NCBI GenBank assembly: GCA_030844895.1
Contig: JAUTDX010007081.1
Coordinates: forward strand, 434,001-498,000
DNA length: 64,000 nt
Source: Ambrosia x helenae
Taxonomy: Eukaryota; Streptophyta; Magnoliopsida; Asterales; Asteraceae
Direction of reading: 5' to 3'
A program made the position numbers and the translations under genes. Shown one piece after another: positions 1 through 12,138 of this stretch (position 1 is the stretch's first letter; each line of letters opens with the position of its first letter). A model generated the notes under the pieces. That model was given only the letters and a program-made list of their open reading frames with translations, searched no databases and was not told the origin of the DNA.

Positions 1-360
1 CATGTTATCATTTTCGAATGCCATAAAGGATTTAGTCTTTGGTTTGCAAGCATTGCCTAATGAACATGATGTCCTAAATTTGGAAAAAATTACATAAAAG
101 AGAACAACGTTACCAATGTGTACAATGAACATAGTTACACAAAGTTAAACATTTACCTTCACCGCAATCTTCTAAAGTTGTTATCGAGGCGCTGGAGGAT
201 TTAGGGCCGACCTGTTAGAAAGAAGAAATCTGCAAGTTTGTTCCTTGAAAGGCATGAATACAGCGGAGATCTAGTGTCGGTAAAGGATAAGGAAAGTCAC
301 GTAGGGCGACTTAACCCTAAAAAGAAACGGCCATCCATTCACGGGAGCATCTGTGTTATG
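1..360. other. Coding-like segments, gene and strand unresolved
   Basis: I do not recognise a gene here. On the minus strand, two segments (212-149 and 62-1) have good splice borders (CAG before 212, GTAAAT after 149, TTAG before 62) and join in frame, which would make them exons of a gene running off the left edge. On the plus strand, short open stretches at 2-97 and about 213-360 also look protein-like, with many Lys, Glu and Ser residues, but have no shared frame. The two readings compete. The segments could also be 3' exons downstream of the RecA-like gene on the same strand. Confidence 0.25.
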
Positions 361-588
361 CGTCAATGAACAATGGGAGGACTAAACCTGTACATTCCAA
401 AAAGTTGCTTCACATAACTGCATTTTTTAGACACGTAATGTTCAATGTTTTTATCGTAAATTTTCCAAAGTGCGTTAAGTAACTCATGTTTCCAAACACT
501 ATCGTTGTTCAATAGATAGATTTAGCTAGGATTTCGCCTACAATTTTCAGAAACGATACAAAAGCTAGAAAAGTACCGACCTTTTTTG

Positions 589-3500
589 TCAGGATCTTGA
601 ATCAGAATCTTCATCAACATGAAACAACTGTCTTCTTAGAGATTTAACTAACGTGTCACAGATTTGTTCATTTTTAATCAAATAAGCTTCTGCTTGTATT
701 TTACTGTTCAAAACTTCTCCTTCTATGAAGTAACAGTTTCCTTCTTTTAGAGCAACTCCATGTTCACAAGCCAGTTCTAGGATCTCGGAGGCACGAGAAA
801 TGCCTTTTCCGAATTCAATCTCCAGTTCCGCCTTTTTCATTGCTGGTGCTAATTTGTTCTTCATCACCTCTACACATATTCCAAGACCCGTAACCTGAAA
901 TAGATGATTAACTAAAAAGGTAAAACCAATGACCAAGTTAAATACAACATGTCTTGTAACTACTAACTAATCCTGAAAAACAAAACGCGTGGGTTAGGTC
1001 AGCTAACGGGTCAAAATAGGTTCGGACCAAAATGAGCTTGTATTTAAACAATCAAGATGGGTTCACCCACTAAATTTGCTTTTATGGCGGCTAGTGAGAC
1101 AGCGGGCAGAGGCAATCAGTCATGCACAGACACACAGTGATGGAGCTAGTGGCCCATTTGGACCCATGAAAGGAAAAAAAAAACAAACAGTGGTGGACAG
1201 ATGAAACTAGACAACGGTAAAGGAAAAACGGCCAGACAGGGCGGCGACGGCGCTAACGGTCGCCGCCCTGTCCAGGGTTTTTTTAAGGTGGTGACGGCTA
1301 GGGTTTGCATTTTTTGGTGGTGCAGCGGAAACGGTATAAAGCCTAGGCTGGCTCTGATACCATGTAAGATAATAAAACTGATTGATCATTAATTCAATAG
1401 ATGATTACAATATATAGAGATTGTACGAAACCCTAGATAGCTAACTGAGCCCATGGGCTTCACCCTAATAATATAGGTTCCAATAAGCTTGTCTTATATG
1501 ATTGGCCTATTTTGACCCATTGTATAATCTGACCGACATAAATTAACCCATTTAGCTAATAGAAGCTACCCGAATCAACCCATTTAAAGTAACTGAAAGT
1601 TGTTACCTTTTCCTGAGTCTTGAGCAATCCTTTTCTAGCAATTCTCAAACGGACAGCAGAGTAAAATGGCAAAGCATTTCCACCACAAGTTACCTCGCTT
1701 ACATTTTTAAGTCCCTCTTGACGAGATTTTAAATTTGATCTCACCTGAAGAATTATGTAACTAAGTTGGAAAAACATACTTATAACTGTATAGTTGCTTT
1801 AATAATAATGTTCTAACCTGATTTATAAATATAATAAGAGTCTCTGACCGACATAATGAAAAATGAATCTTGCGGAGTGCTTGTGTCATTATTTTTGATT
1901 GCGTCTCAACAATATTGTCAATTATTAAACCTGCAATTTCACTTTGCGGGATGAGTGCAGCAACCTATAAAACACAGAGTCAGTGGCATCTAGAAAAGAT
2001 GTATATTATAAAATCAAGTAAACTGAGATAACTTTGGATCATTTTATTTGATTTGAGATATAAAATCAAGTGACATGTCAATAAACTATCAAATAAGAAA
2101 AGATAGAAACTTGGTTTAAAAGGGGCAAGGCACTCATGAAAATGCATCATGGGCAAAAAAGCGTGCCTCATGTAGTTCTGGGTCAAATTTGGTCAAATTT
2201 AGGGTTTGTAGTACGTTTATATTTAAACACACTCAAAGGGATGAAGAAATTATAAAAGGTTTACTAGATATATAAGTTGACTGTACATAGACGCGGGCCT
2301 CACGTACGTGATGCGCATGCCTCAGCTTTTGGGACCCAAAGGCCTTGGAGCGTGTCACGCTTAATCAAGGATAGAAGCATACATTTACATGAGTTTCTAC
2401 TAGGAATGCTAGAAAATAAATTAATAATTAAAAAATATAGAATGACTCACACTGTCAACAACAATTACATCAACTGCTCCACTTTTTGTGAGAGTATCAA
2501 CAATACTCAGCACATTTTCAGCAGAACTTGGCTGTGAAATGAGAAGCCTTTTGGTATTTACACCAATCATTTCAAGCAGCTTAGGGTCGAGTGCGTTCTC
2601 CACATCCAGATATGCACAATAACCTACCCACAAAAAATAATTCTATGACATTAACGTAATCTACACTTAGAACAACCATAAACAAAGCGGCACAAATAAA
2701 ATGTTTCAGAAATTTGTAACAACAAAAAAAGAGTACTTTAGCACACCTCCAAGCTTCTGAGCTTCTCTGATTACATTTAAAGCAAGTGTTGTCTTGCCTG
2801 ATGCCTCCTGCCCATAAATTTCGACAATTCTGCCCTGTAATATATAATAAAAAAATCACTAACACGACGTTGATTATAAGTTATAAAACAAACAAATTAA
2901 ATAATATAAGGGTCAGCAACAGAAACTTGAACTACCAAACGGACGGTTCACGTCACCTTTGGTAATCCTCCAATTCCAAGAGCAAGGTCAAGCTTTAATG
3001 AACCAGTTGATATTACAGGCTTCACTCTTGCACGGAAAAAACCGCTGCAAGAACACCATAGACTCCCCATCAAAAGCTCCTGCAAGCTCTGATAGTGCTG
3101 AATGAAGAGCTGTATGCTTTTCTGCCACTTTCATGTCATCATGAAGTTTATCGTCTTCTACATCCGAAACTTCAGCTACAAACACATTATAGCAAATGAC
3201 AAGAAAAGTTAAACCAGTATGAAACAATGAGAGAAACTTGTTTAGATGTGAGATGCCCAACAAATCTAGAAACAAACAATAAAAGTTGATAATATTTTAG
3301 CTTGCCAAGTTTTAAACACTAAAATGTAAGTGTTCACTCAATGCACTCTCCCTATTGATTTGACTTATTCTTGTTTTAAAAAGCGTGTGGTGATCCGATG
3401 CAGTTTGACCGCAAAAGCCGATGCATGATGCGCCATGCGCGATTCTTGAATCCCGCACACCATGGATATGAAGCGTTCGTTATTAAAATATACTAAAAGT

Positions 3501-4710
3501 TTTTATAGATAATATTTTAGCTTGTCAACTTTTAAGCACTGAAATACAAGATACGCTCATCATCTCTAGTCAGATTTGTTCAATCGATGGTACCCACTAC
3601 TCATTCAATAGTCGGATAAAGATTTGTTCAATCAGATTTGCACAACTCAAACCCATTGCAAATTGCAATCACGACCCAATTCGTCAAATACTGGTCAACT
3701 CAACTGCATAAAGCGCTGGTCATTAAATCCCATCACATGATGCGCGCATAAAAAACCAATGGCTTGTTTTATACCACTAATTAAAAAAAAGCGTATAAAG
3801 ATGTAGCATACAAACGTTGCCCTTCTAACGTAGCATACACATGTCGTCTTATATACGACCCGATACATTCGCCCTTTTATACCGCCTGTATAACAACTGA
3901 CTCGACAGGCGTACAGTAAAAAATAGGGATAATCACCAAAATGGACAGCTGACCAACCAAAAAAGCCATAATAAACACCTGATGCATCTAAACATTAGGG
4001 ACCGGCCATTCTTTCGCGTCTACCAATCAGATGATTACACGTGTAAAGTCCTCAGACACCTTAATTTTTTAGCTCCCTGCGTCTAAACTTTAGACGCAAG
4101 GCTGTTATTTAGACGCAAAGGTGCTAACCTTTTCTTTAGACGCCCCGTGTCTTTCTTTCTTTTCAGCCTTTGTGTCTACATAAAGGCATTGCGTCTAAAC
4201 TTTAGAGTGACGTTGGGTCCTTAAAAATTAAGGCGTCTGAGGACTTAACACGTGTAAACGTTTGATTGGTAGATGCGAAAGAATGCCGGTCCCTAATGTT
4301 TAGACGCATAAGGTGTTTATTTTGGCTTTTTTGGTTGGTCGGCTGTCCATTTTGGTGATTATCCCTAAAAAATATATACGGTACGTTTAACACAACCGTA
4401 AAAGCCTACAAATGTTGTGACAATCAATATGTGCAACAGCAAATCCAAATGTTGAAATTAGATATACTCAAGGTCATGCATAAAGGCACTCAATATATTA
4501 CATATGTTCAGATACCAAACAAACAAGTAATTAGCAGCAAAGATACAAACTTTATGCAAAAGATAAATAAATATTGTGAATACCTGCAGATGAGAAAGAA
4601 TAAGTGGTTGTACTAGTCAAACGGTGGCTGAAACAGAGACCCTTTTGTTGTTTAGAGGAAGAAAGAAGGATTGATCGGAAAAGATTAGTGAAGGGGAGTT
4701 TTGAGGACAT
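589..4710 (-). CDS. RECA3: Mitochondrial RecA recombinase (RECA3-like), 7 exons, apparent frameshift in exon 2
   Basis: RecA-family strand-exchange ATPase. In plants the mitochondrial members control recombination between repeats of the mitochondrial genome. Exons by splice sites: 4710-4584, 3175-2957, 2834-2747, 2623-2451, 1964-1818, 1744-1607 and 894-589 (stop TGA). Exon 1 encodes a Ser/Arg-rich, acid-free N-terminus typical of a mitochondrial presequence. Exon 3 has the Walker A motif GQEASGKTT. Exon 4 has the Walker B region ending VDVIVVDS. Exon 6 has EVTCGGNALPFYSAVRLRI, and exon 7 has VMKNKLAPAMKKAELEIEFG and the C-terminal domain. All later exon phases fit. Exons 1 plus 2 total 346 nt where 345 are needed, and the frame visibly changes at a T6 run (plus-strand A6, 3036-3041). 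Without that base the protein would be about 398 residues, close to the family length. The cause is either a homopolymer sequencing error or a real loss of function. Confidence 0.88.
1200..1490 (-). mobile_element. TRIM-like LTR retroelement fragment in RECA3 intron
   Basis: Read on the minus strand, a segment ending ATCTTACA is followed at once by TGGTATCAGAGCC (plus strand 1350-1362), the usual primer-binding site complementary to initiator tRNA-Met. The upstream segment (about 1363 to 1480) would be the LTR; it is only about 120 bp long, which suits a terminal-repeat-in-miniature element. I could not find the second LTR or a target duplication, so this is a fragment and the outer limits are approximate. 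Confidence 0.5.
1236..1272. repeat. GC-rich perfect hairpin in RECA3 last intron
   Basis: A stem of about 14 bp, GACAGGGCGGCGAC, pairs with GTCGCCGCCCTGTC across a short GC-rich loop. It lies in the intron between exons 6 and 7 of the RecA-like gene, just beside a retroelement primer-binding site (1350-1362), so it is probably part of that element rather than of the host gene. Confidence 0.6.
3288..3552. repeat. Pair of diverged short direct repeats in RECA3 intron 1
   Basis: A segment of about 45 bp around 3288-3332 (GATAATATTTTAGCTTGCCA and following) recurs with several changes at 3507-3551. The DNA between them contains a GC-richer stretch with the alternating motif GATGCGCCATGCGCGA. This may be a remnant of a small insertion with duplicated flanks; no family was recognised. 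Confidence 0.3.
3925..4366. mobile_element. 442-bp MITE with long inverted repeats in RECA3 intron 1
   Basis: The left end begins AGGGATAATCACCAAAATGG and the right end is its reverse complement, ending GGTGATTATCCCT. The inverted arms run for roughly 140 bp with scattered mismatches. Both sides are flanked by AAAAAAT (3918-3924 and 4367-4373), a likely target-site duplication. The centre carries repeats of the word TTTAGACGCAA. There is no coding capacity. Long arms suggest a Mutator-type or foldback element; the exact superfamily is inference. Confidence 0.75.
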
Positions 4711-5746
4711 TTGAATTGGTTGTAAACAAGTATGTGGGATGGTTAGGGATTGTGAGGCGCCATTTAGTTGAAGAGGATAATATTAAAGCAGCAGAGTAAT
4801 AGCAGTGTCTTCACTTATGGAGGTGGTCATAAGTTGGTCAATCGCCGGTTACAATGACGGACACTGGGTGGTGGTGTTTCGTGTTTGGGAACTGGGATTT
4901 GTTTACTATGGCTGCCTTTGGTAAACAGGAAACCCCACAAATATGAAACGGTATGAGATTGGGTAATCGGGTTTGGGATTAACTATTTTTTTTTTTTTCA
5001 AGTTTGAAATTTGATGATATAACCATATCGCTCCAGCTATTCACACACCTCACCCTTCTATTTCAACCCCTCAAGCGTCTCGCTTTGGCCAAAGCGAGGT
5101 GCTTGGGGTCAAATCAGACAAGATATACGAGGTGGCGGGAAAAGTGGAATATTTTGATCCGAAGCGCCTAGCTTTGGCCAAAGCGAGACGCTTTGGATCA
5201 AAGTTTTAATTTGAGGTATTTTTTTGGTGTTTTGAATGGGTTTTTTATTTTTTTAATATAATTATTTAAAAAGGTTAAAAAAAATTAAACTTGACATCAT
5301 CAACCACGTATAGTCAAAGATTTTAACAATAGATTCAGGAAGCTTGAACAATAGATTCAGTACTTCCAGGAAAAATACAACATTAATCTTCGTTATCCTT
5401 TATCATCTCTAATCATGAAGACCTTGATCTGCAATATTTGAAAATTATCATTTCTTGACATGCTTGGTAACAGAGAATAACACTTTCTTCTTTTGTGTCA
5501 CAATTTTTTTGTTAGTTGTTAATATTATTATAGTTTTTTCGACTTTTAGAAAAAATAAAAAACCAATTCGAATGTGGTATGCGCGTTAAATTTCATTAAA
5601 TAAGTGAAAAACGCGAATCGATCAAACTTTGTAGAGGCCTATGTTATATGGGAGGTGAGTTGGCAATCAAAGGATCCGCTTGGAGTCTAAAGCTTCACAT
5701 GTCATCTCTAAGTATTCAATTCCAATAATCCACACCTTTCTCCTGA
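4711..5746. repeat. RECA3 5' flank with palindromic CTCGCTTTGG repeats
   Basis: No gene is evident. This is the presumed promoter side of the RecA-like gene. Two copies of a palindromic word occur: CTCGCTTTGGCCAAAGCGAG at 5079-5098 (a perfect 20-bp palindrome) and a related copy at about 5168-5186. The same word recurs at 6629-6710 and 34238-34350, so it marks a dispersed repeat family rather than a local regulatory site. Confidence 0.5.
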
Positions 5747-6145
5747 AGCAAAACCTCTCTAGGTTTACCATCACCAAACGGATTCACATTAGGCCTCGGT
5801 TTGTCCACTCCAATTCCTAACATTAATTCCAATTCCAATTCCATCGGTGCAATCATTCAAAAATTTAAACTTACCGCTAACCTCTGCGCCATCATCGACT
5901 ACAGCAAACCGACGATCTTCCTCCACGGCACTCCTAATAGGTCTCTCTTTATTTCACCGTACGATTTAAGTCTCCAATTTTGTTTTTGTTGTTTTTTTAA
6001 TAATAAGTTTTGTGTTTATCAAACCCTAACGTCTGAAAATATGGATCTTGTTGTTTGATCGGTTAGTGGATACCATGGATCAGAGAGATTTAAGCTAATC
6101 AAACTCATATCTCAAGCCGGTGCAAGTTATGTTGGAGCAATGATT
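5747..6145 (+). pseudogene. BRCT-domain protein gene fragment (two exons)
   Basis: An open stretch from 5747 to 5958 ends at a GTACGA donor and joins in frame to an exon starting at 6067 after TTAG. The junction gives SPGYHGSERFKLIKLISQAG followed by ASYVGAM. This matches the start of a BRCT domain of the kind found in plant RING/BRCT proteins of DNA repair, where the GYHG...LIKLI...GA.YVG pattern opens the fold. No ATG lies upstream in frame (TGA at 5744-5746), and the reading runs into TTATTA repeats straight after YVGAM, so most of the domain is missing. This is a 5'- and 3'-truncated fragment. The family assignment is from pattern memory, without a search. Confidence 0.55.
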
Positions 6146-6300
6146 TATTATTATTATTATTTTATTTATTGTTTTTTTATTTTTGTTTTGAGGGTGTAAT
6201 GATGATGATGATTATGATTTGACAAACGATTTATGAAAGTATCAAGAATCGGAAATTAGTAAAATGATTTCGGTACGTTTTAACTGATCGGTGTGACTTC

Positions 6301-7041
6301 TGAAAACCACAAATGATCAATTAAACATTACAAAACGCGTCAAACAGAGACCGAAAGTCCAGCACGTCGATTAGACATGCAAAAATCGTGTTTTGGAAAA
6401 ATATGGGTATCGACTGTATAGTCGGAGCACCACGTACAATGATTCATGAAAGTTGAACAAATTCGGATGTTTCAACCAAAACACACAAACGAGCAATAAA
6501 CGACCCGTAACGTCTCAAACGAATTTTGTTGTATTGGGAACAACTAAAAACATTTTAAATGAATTAAAATTATTTTTTAATCAATAACAAGTATTTAAAA
6601 TGAATTAAAACAAATTAATTTTTTTTTAAAAGGCCAAAGCTAGGCGCCTGTGGTCTAATCAAGCAAACCGGGCGCCTAGCTTTGGCTAAAGCTAGGCGCT
6701 TTAGCCTTTTTTTTTAAAAAAATAATTTGTTTTAATTCATTTAAAATACTTGTTATTGATTAAAAAATAATTTTAATCCATTTTAAAATGTTTTTAGTTG
6801 TTCCCAATACAACAAAATTCGTTTGAGGCGTTACGGGTTGTTTATTGCTCGTTTGTGTGTTTTGGTTGAAACATCCGAGTTTGTTCAAGTTTCATGAATC
6901 ATTGTACGTGGTGCTCCGACTATACAGTCGATACCCATATTTTTCCAAAACACGATTTTTGCATGTCTAATCGACATGCTGGACTTCCGGTCTCTGTTTG
7001 ACGCGTTTCGTAATGTTTAATTGATCGTTTGTGGTTTTCAA
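6301..7041. mobile_element. 741-bp foldback element with arms of about 330 bp
   Basis: The left arm begins TGAAAACCACAAATGATCAA and the right arm ends with the complement, TTGATCGTTTGTGGTTTTCA. The arms match almost base for base for about 330 bp around a small centre (about 6640-6672). Near the centre both arms carry CCAAAGCTAGGCGC, a relative of the CTCGCTTTGG palindrome family. There is no ORF. A transcript would fold into one long hairpin. No clear target duplication was found. Confidence 0.8.
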
Positions 7042-7174
7042 AAAGTTGTGTTTGAAGCCTTGTTCTTTTAGTTTACATTTTGTTAGGACTTTAAACAGAG
7101 AAGATGAAGGGTTAGTTATCGCACTGCATTTCAAGTAGAAGAAGATGAAGAAATAAATGAAATCTATTAATAGA

Positions 7175-7876
7175 GGTTAGAAACTCTGAAGACCAATGAC
7201 CCTCTGGCAATTTGATCGACCTCATCCATCGCATTTTTCAAATGTTCAGGCAAGCAAGTAAAATTCAGTTGTTGTTAGAGAGATATCTGTCAACGATGAA
7301 GGCAACATACTTGAAATCAATGGGAAGGTAAACAATCCTCATCCACAATATTCTTACCTAGAGCTACCAACCATCCGGTTGTTTTTAGGTTGCCTTCATC
7401 GTTGACAGATAATGAGATTTGGTGTTGGATCATAAGCAAAAATGTAGACCACACCACTGTGAGTAGATAAATTTCGTAGTGGTTGGAAACTCTGATGAAT
7501 AGTGACCCTTTGGAAATTGGTTACTTAATGTTCTTTATATATGAATAGTGACCCTCTGCAAAAGGTCTTGATGAATATCTTCATGAATATCCTAGAAGTG
7601 TCATCTTAAAGGCTGGAAACTCTGAAAACCAATGACCCTCTGGCAATTTGATCGATATCATCCATCGCTATTTTCAAAATGTTCAGGCAAGCAAGTAAAA
7701 TTCAGTTGTTGTCAGAGAGATATCTGTCAACGATGAAGGCAACATACTTGAAATCAATGGGAAGGTAAACAATACTCATCCACAATGTTCTTACCTAGAG
7801 CTACCAACCATCCGGTTGTTTCAGGTTGCCTTCATCGTTGACAGATAATGAGATTTGGTGTTGGATCATAATCAAA
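7175..7876. repeat. Direct repeat pair, 266-bp units
   Basis: Units at 7175-7440 and 7611-7876 share the same text with few changes (GGAAACTCTGA, CAATGACCCTCTGGCAATTT and so on). The 170-bp spacer holds partial copies of the unit start (7481 and about 7543). Each unit contains an internal inverted repeat: TCTGTCAACGATGAAGGCAA is answered by its complement about 100 bp later. This suggests a locally amplified repeat. Confidence 0.7.
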
Positions 7877-8113
7877 TCTGATCATTGTAATATACCGTTT
7901 TGCAACATATTTGCATGCCATTTCATATTATATACTCCTATATTTAGCAATGTCGGTGCCACTCTCAGAGTGGCACTATTGCAAGGTTCGCACGCTTTCC
8001 AAAAAAAATTGAGATCACCTTAACTTCTTTCTTCTTTCAATCTCCTCTGCATCTCATCTTCTTCTCTTCTTCTCTCTCTCTCTCACACTAACCTCGCTAT
8101 AGAAAGCTCCATC

Positions 8114-11100
8114 TGTCACACCCCGACTTTTCCCTCGTCGGTTGCGACGTTTGGTGCCTTTGCCAGCGCAGCGGAAAGATGCATCTAAGACTCTGGTTCC
8201 CTGAACGCCAATTCTAAACCTCTAGGATTCCCGATCCCAACTGCCACCTACTCCAACCGTGCCGTTACCAAAGTTTAAACCTGAAAGACATACTTAAAAA
8301 GTCAACATATAATGCTGGTGAGTTCATAAGTTTTGCAGAATGTTATCAAACATTACCAAGTTCCAAAAGTGTTACCATGTTCACCCTGTCCATACTATAA
8401 TAATCGAAAACCAGTATACGCTAGCTAGGCGTACGTTTTGATACTACCACGATTGGAAAACCATTACTAACACGTATACCAGTTTTGTGCCCGAATAGTT
8501 CCAAATGTTCCTGTTGTTCCTGTTTGAGACAATATGCACTCGCCCGGCCCTCCAAGCCGACGAGCGGGGTTGGTCACTCCCAATAGCGCTATTCACATTT
8601 CCCCGTTGTGCAAACCCGCACATTCATGGTTCCCCCCGGGACTTCCAAAGATCGTGTAGTATACGTTAGAACCCATAGTATGACAGTAGTTACCAAATAG
8701 TTGTTTTAACACATGTTTTCTCCCCCGAAAACGTAAAACCAGTTAAAAGAGGGGCCGTAAACTCACGCCACCCGTTTCATTTTCCAAAACTTTGTTTCGT
8801 TTAAAGTTCCTCAGTTTTTCATAAACGAAGCATGTCTTCCACCCCGGAAACATTTATAAAACAGTAAAAAGTGGGGTTATGAACTCACCTTAATTTCCGT
8901 GCTAAGCTAGCAAACGAAGCCTGAGACCTCGACCGACTTCCTCGTGCCCTAATTACCAACAAAGGACACCTTAACAGTCTATCACCCATAAGCCTAGCTT
9001 ATTAACCGCCTAAAAGATAGTCTATCCGACTGTCTAGACTCGTGTGTACCAACACGGGTCTAAATACGTTTCAACTCGACGAACCGACAATGACTTATCC
9101 TAATTCACAAGTTACATACAACATAGTACCCAAGTTTCACACTTGTCACTCTTTGTGTATAAACCATGTTGGACTAGTACCCCGAAACGTATAATTATCC
9201 TGAATCGTAACTTGTCTCGCAAATCATGTAAATGTATTAGTTTTGCGTAATTATATTTTAGAAAATACCCTTTGAGGAAATACAAATTTAGTTATTAAAC
9301 CAATCAATGACATTTGTTACTTTTTCCCAAGTATTGTTTGAAATCATCTTTATTGCTACGAATAAATAGTCCTTAAAAGCATTTCGATTTGTATATAATA
9401 ATGCATTTGTTCAAAACACTTAGGGGAATTTATTTATAAAAATGGTAGTTCGTTACGCTTTAACTTTATAAAAATTTGGGCAGAGTTTCCTCTGTTTTTG
9501 TACAAACCAGACAACACCCGTTGTCTACAATTTTCCCAAAATTATCTTTCAAACACAAGTCACCAAGTCATTTTATCCAAAGTTTCGATTCACGAGATTC
9601 TATACGTTTCGATACCTAAATACACTTAATTATATAATTATATATATATACCAATATATATATATATAATATAGTCCGACAATATAGTCCAATTATATTT
9701 AGTCCGAGTTCGAAACCATAAGTCACGTCAAGTTAATCGTTTACCAAATCGTTCGATATTTAATATTGCTACCGGTTATTGTTTTTATTTGGTTCGTTCG
9801 CGAGTCAAAACTGTTCATCCATATCAATATATTTATACATTTACAATATTCATAAACATAATAATATTTACAAATATATAAATTTATAAATATAGATATC
9901 TATAATAAATAATAAAATACGAATGTAAGTTATACCAAATCATCGCGTGTAACCCGGAGCCACCTCGAACCAAATCAGATCTGACCCGTTGACCAGGTTT
10001 GACCGAGCACGAACACGAACCCAAAACCGAATCTGACCCGATCACCAAAACGAACACGAACCGGCCGCTTGTCATAATCGAACCACCAACTGAGCCACTA
10101 CAACCGGACCACAAGCTTGACCCAAGTCCCGAACCCGAACCATTACCGATTCCTCCTGAACTTGAAACAACTCCAACAGACCCGAACCAAACAGATCTCG
10201 AGCCACCAAAATAGACCCGAAGCAGACCCAAGACTCGAATCAGTTCAAACCACAAAATCAGGCGGCTGCAACCATCAACAGTTCCACACCGTCACCGGCC
10301 ACCCAAGACCATTACCCGTCCCTACCGTGAACCACAACCACAGCCACCCCGGGACCACCACCTGCTCCAAACCCAGCCAAGACCATGTACACCGCCGCCT
10401 TGAACCACCATTTGCCATGTCGAAATACAAACCCAACAAACCCCACACAATCGGACCACCAGACCCACATAACCGGCCACCGAACCAACCACCCAGAACG
10501 AAACAACCAACAAATCGGGTCCCCATCACCTTCGAAAAACAACCCAACAATCAGATCTGTAACCCGACACTAAAACCACCGAAGACCACCCCCAACGAAC
10601 CCCCACCGTGAACAATGACCTGCCACCTCCATCTCCGTCGTCCTCACCATCGCCAATATCATAGCACCGTCGTTTATTCCCTTCCCGGCTTAAATCCATT
10701 GCGCCGCCACCAACACAGCTTGTTCAAGGGCCTAAGACCTTCACACGGCCACCACCTGGCATCGTGGTGGGGAGGAAGGAGCTGACAGAGTAATAGTGTA
10801 GAGAGAGAGATTTCGGGTGAGAGAGAGAGGGTAGAGAGAGAGTGACGGTTTTTCTAGAGAGAGAGGGTAGGAGGTGTGGCGGCTGCAACAAATGAGGAAG
10901 AAGAGGTTGATGTGAGGTTTTATAGGTAGGGTTTGTGTAGGTGGATGTCTACCGCGTATCGAACCCGTTTAACGTATTTCGCTTCGGTTTTATTTTAGCT
11001 CAATTATTAATAACGAAAGTTAGTCGGTTTTGCTCGTAATTATAAAGTATAGTAAACCAAACAAAAATATAAATATTTTTGATGTCCGACGCGTGTTTCC

Positions 11101-11262
11101 AGAACACGCGTTTAAATCGCGTTAATTTAACCGGTCGCAGTTTCGATCGTAAAAACAGTCAGTAAACTTCCGAAACTCAATAATTAACAATATCTGAAAT
11201 AAATATTTAATTTTAATCATAAAAATCACGTCAGTGTTGATCGGAAGTTGCCGGGTGTCACA
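8114..11262 (-). repeat. 3' LTR of the LARD-like element (3149 bp)
   Basis: This is the left copy of the long terminal repeat and lies 3' in element orientation. It includes a (TA)n tract near 9640-9670, a CCGAACC-rich stretch (about 9990-10600) that produces spurious long ORFs on both strands, and a GAGA tract near 10797-10870. No gene was found inside. Confidence 0.93.
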
Positions 11263-12105
11263 TTCTCCCCATGTTACAGAAATTTTGTCCTCAAAATTTG
11301 AGTTAGGATATCATCCAAGAACCAATGGTAATACACAAAATAGTCAACGGACTTGCCGGTACAAATGGCACTAAATAAAGTTTCAGAATCAACTGAATGC
11401 AAAGTGTAAACAACAACTCTGTCAACAAATACAATTGGCGCACCTCAAACGAAACAACTAGTGCACCAACTTTTTCGTTACACACCACAAGGTGTGTCTG
11501 CATTTAAGGCAACAACAAACGAGTTGATGAAAGTGAGACATGTCAATAAAAATCATTCATTATTCCAAGTCGATTTGAATATTCACCGCAAGGTGCTGTA
11601 TCAAATTCCAACAATTCGATTCAACTGAAATGTCGACTTTAAAGAAACTCTTCGACGAAGTATCAAAGGATTCGTTGCCCACAATGGCCTGACATAGCAA
11701 GACTAGAAGACGAACATTACGAGCAACGTAATGATAAAACAAATCATTAATGAAACAATTGTTTGATGCGAAGCCCTACAATGGACCTTCACAGATTTAA
11801 AGAATCCAAACATACAATAGTTGACACATGTACAAAAATATGTGTCTAATTCTGTGGAAAAATAAGGAATTAACAAAAATTAGATTCCTTTATGATAAAA
11901 TGTTGAAGACCACAAACACAAAAGAAGAGAGATGTAAATCGTGTCCAAAGATATAACTAGGTTCTAAAACAGGAACCTTAGAAGCTCAAGAAACAAGATC
12001 ATCAAGATCTTAAACTGGTTTTAGGAAAGCACGTCACAAATGACACGAACAGGGGAGAATTGGCAATCACGTCCGCACAACAAAATAATGAAAAACCCTT
12101 ATCCA

Positions 12106-12138
<33 letters not shown>

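Noticed and set aside
7175..7876. CRISPR-like repeat array
   Set aside because: Only two long units in plant nuclear DNA; not a CRISPR structure.
9884..10611. Several ORFs in the left LTR (and again at 14800-15527)
   Set aside because: They come from a CCGAACC-rich stretch open on both strands, lie within LTRs, and show no domain.
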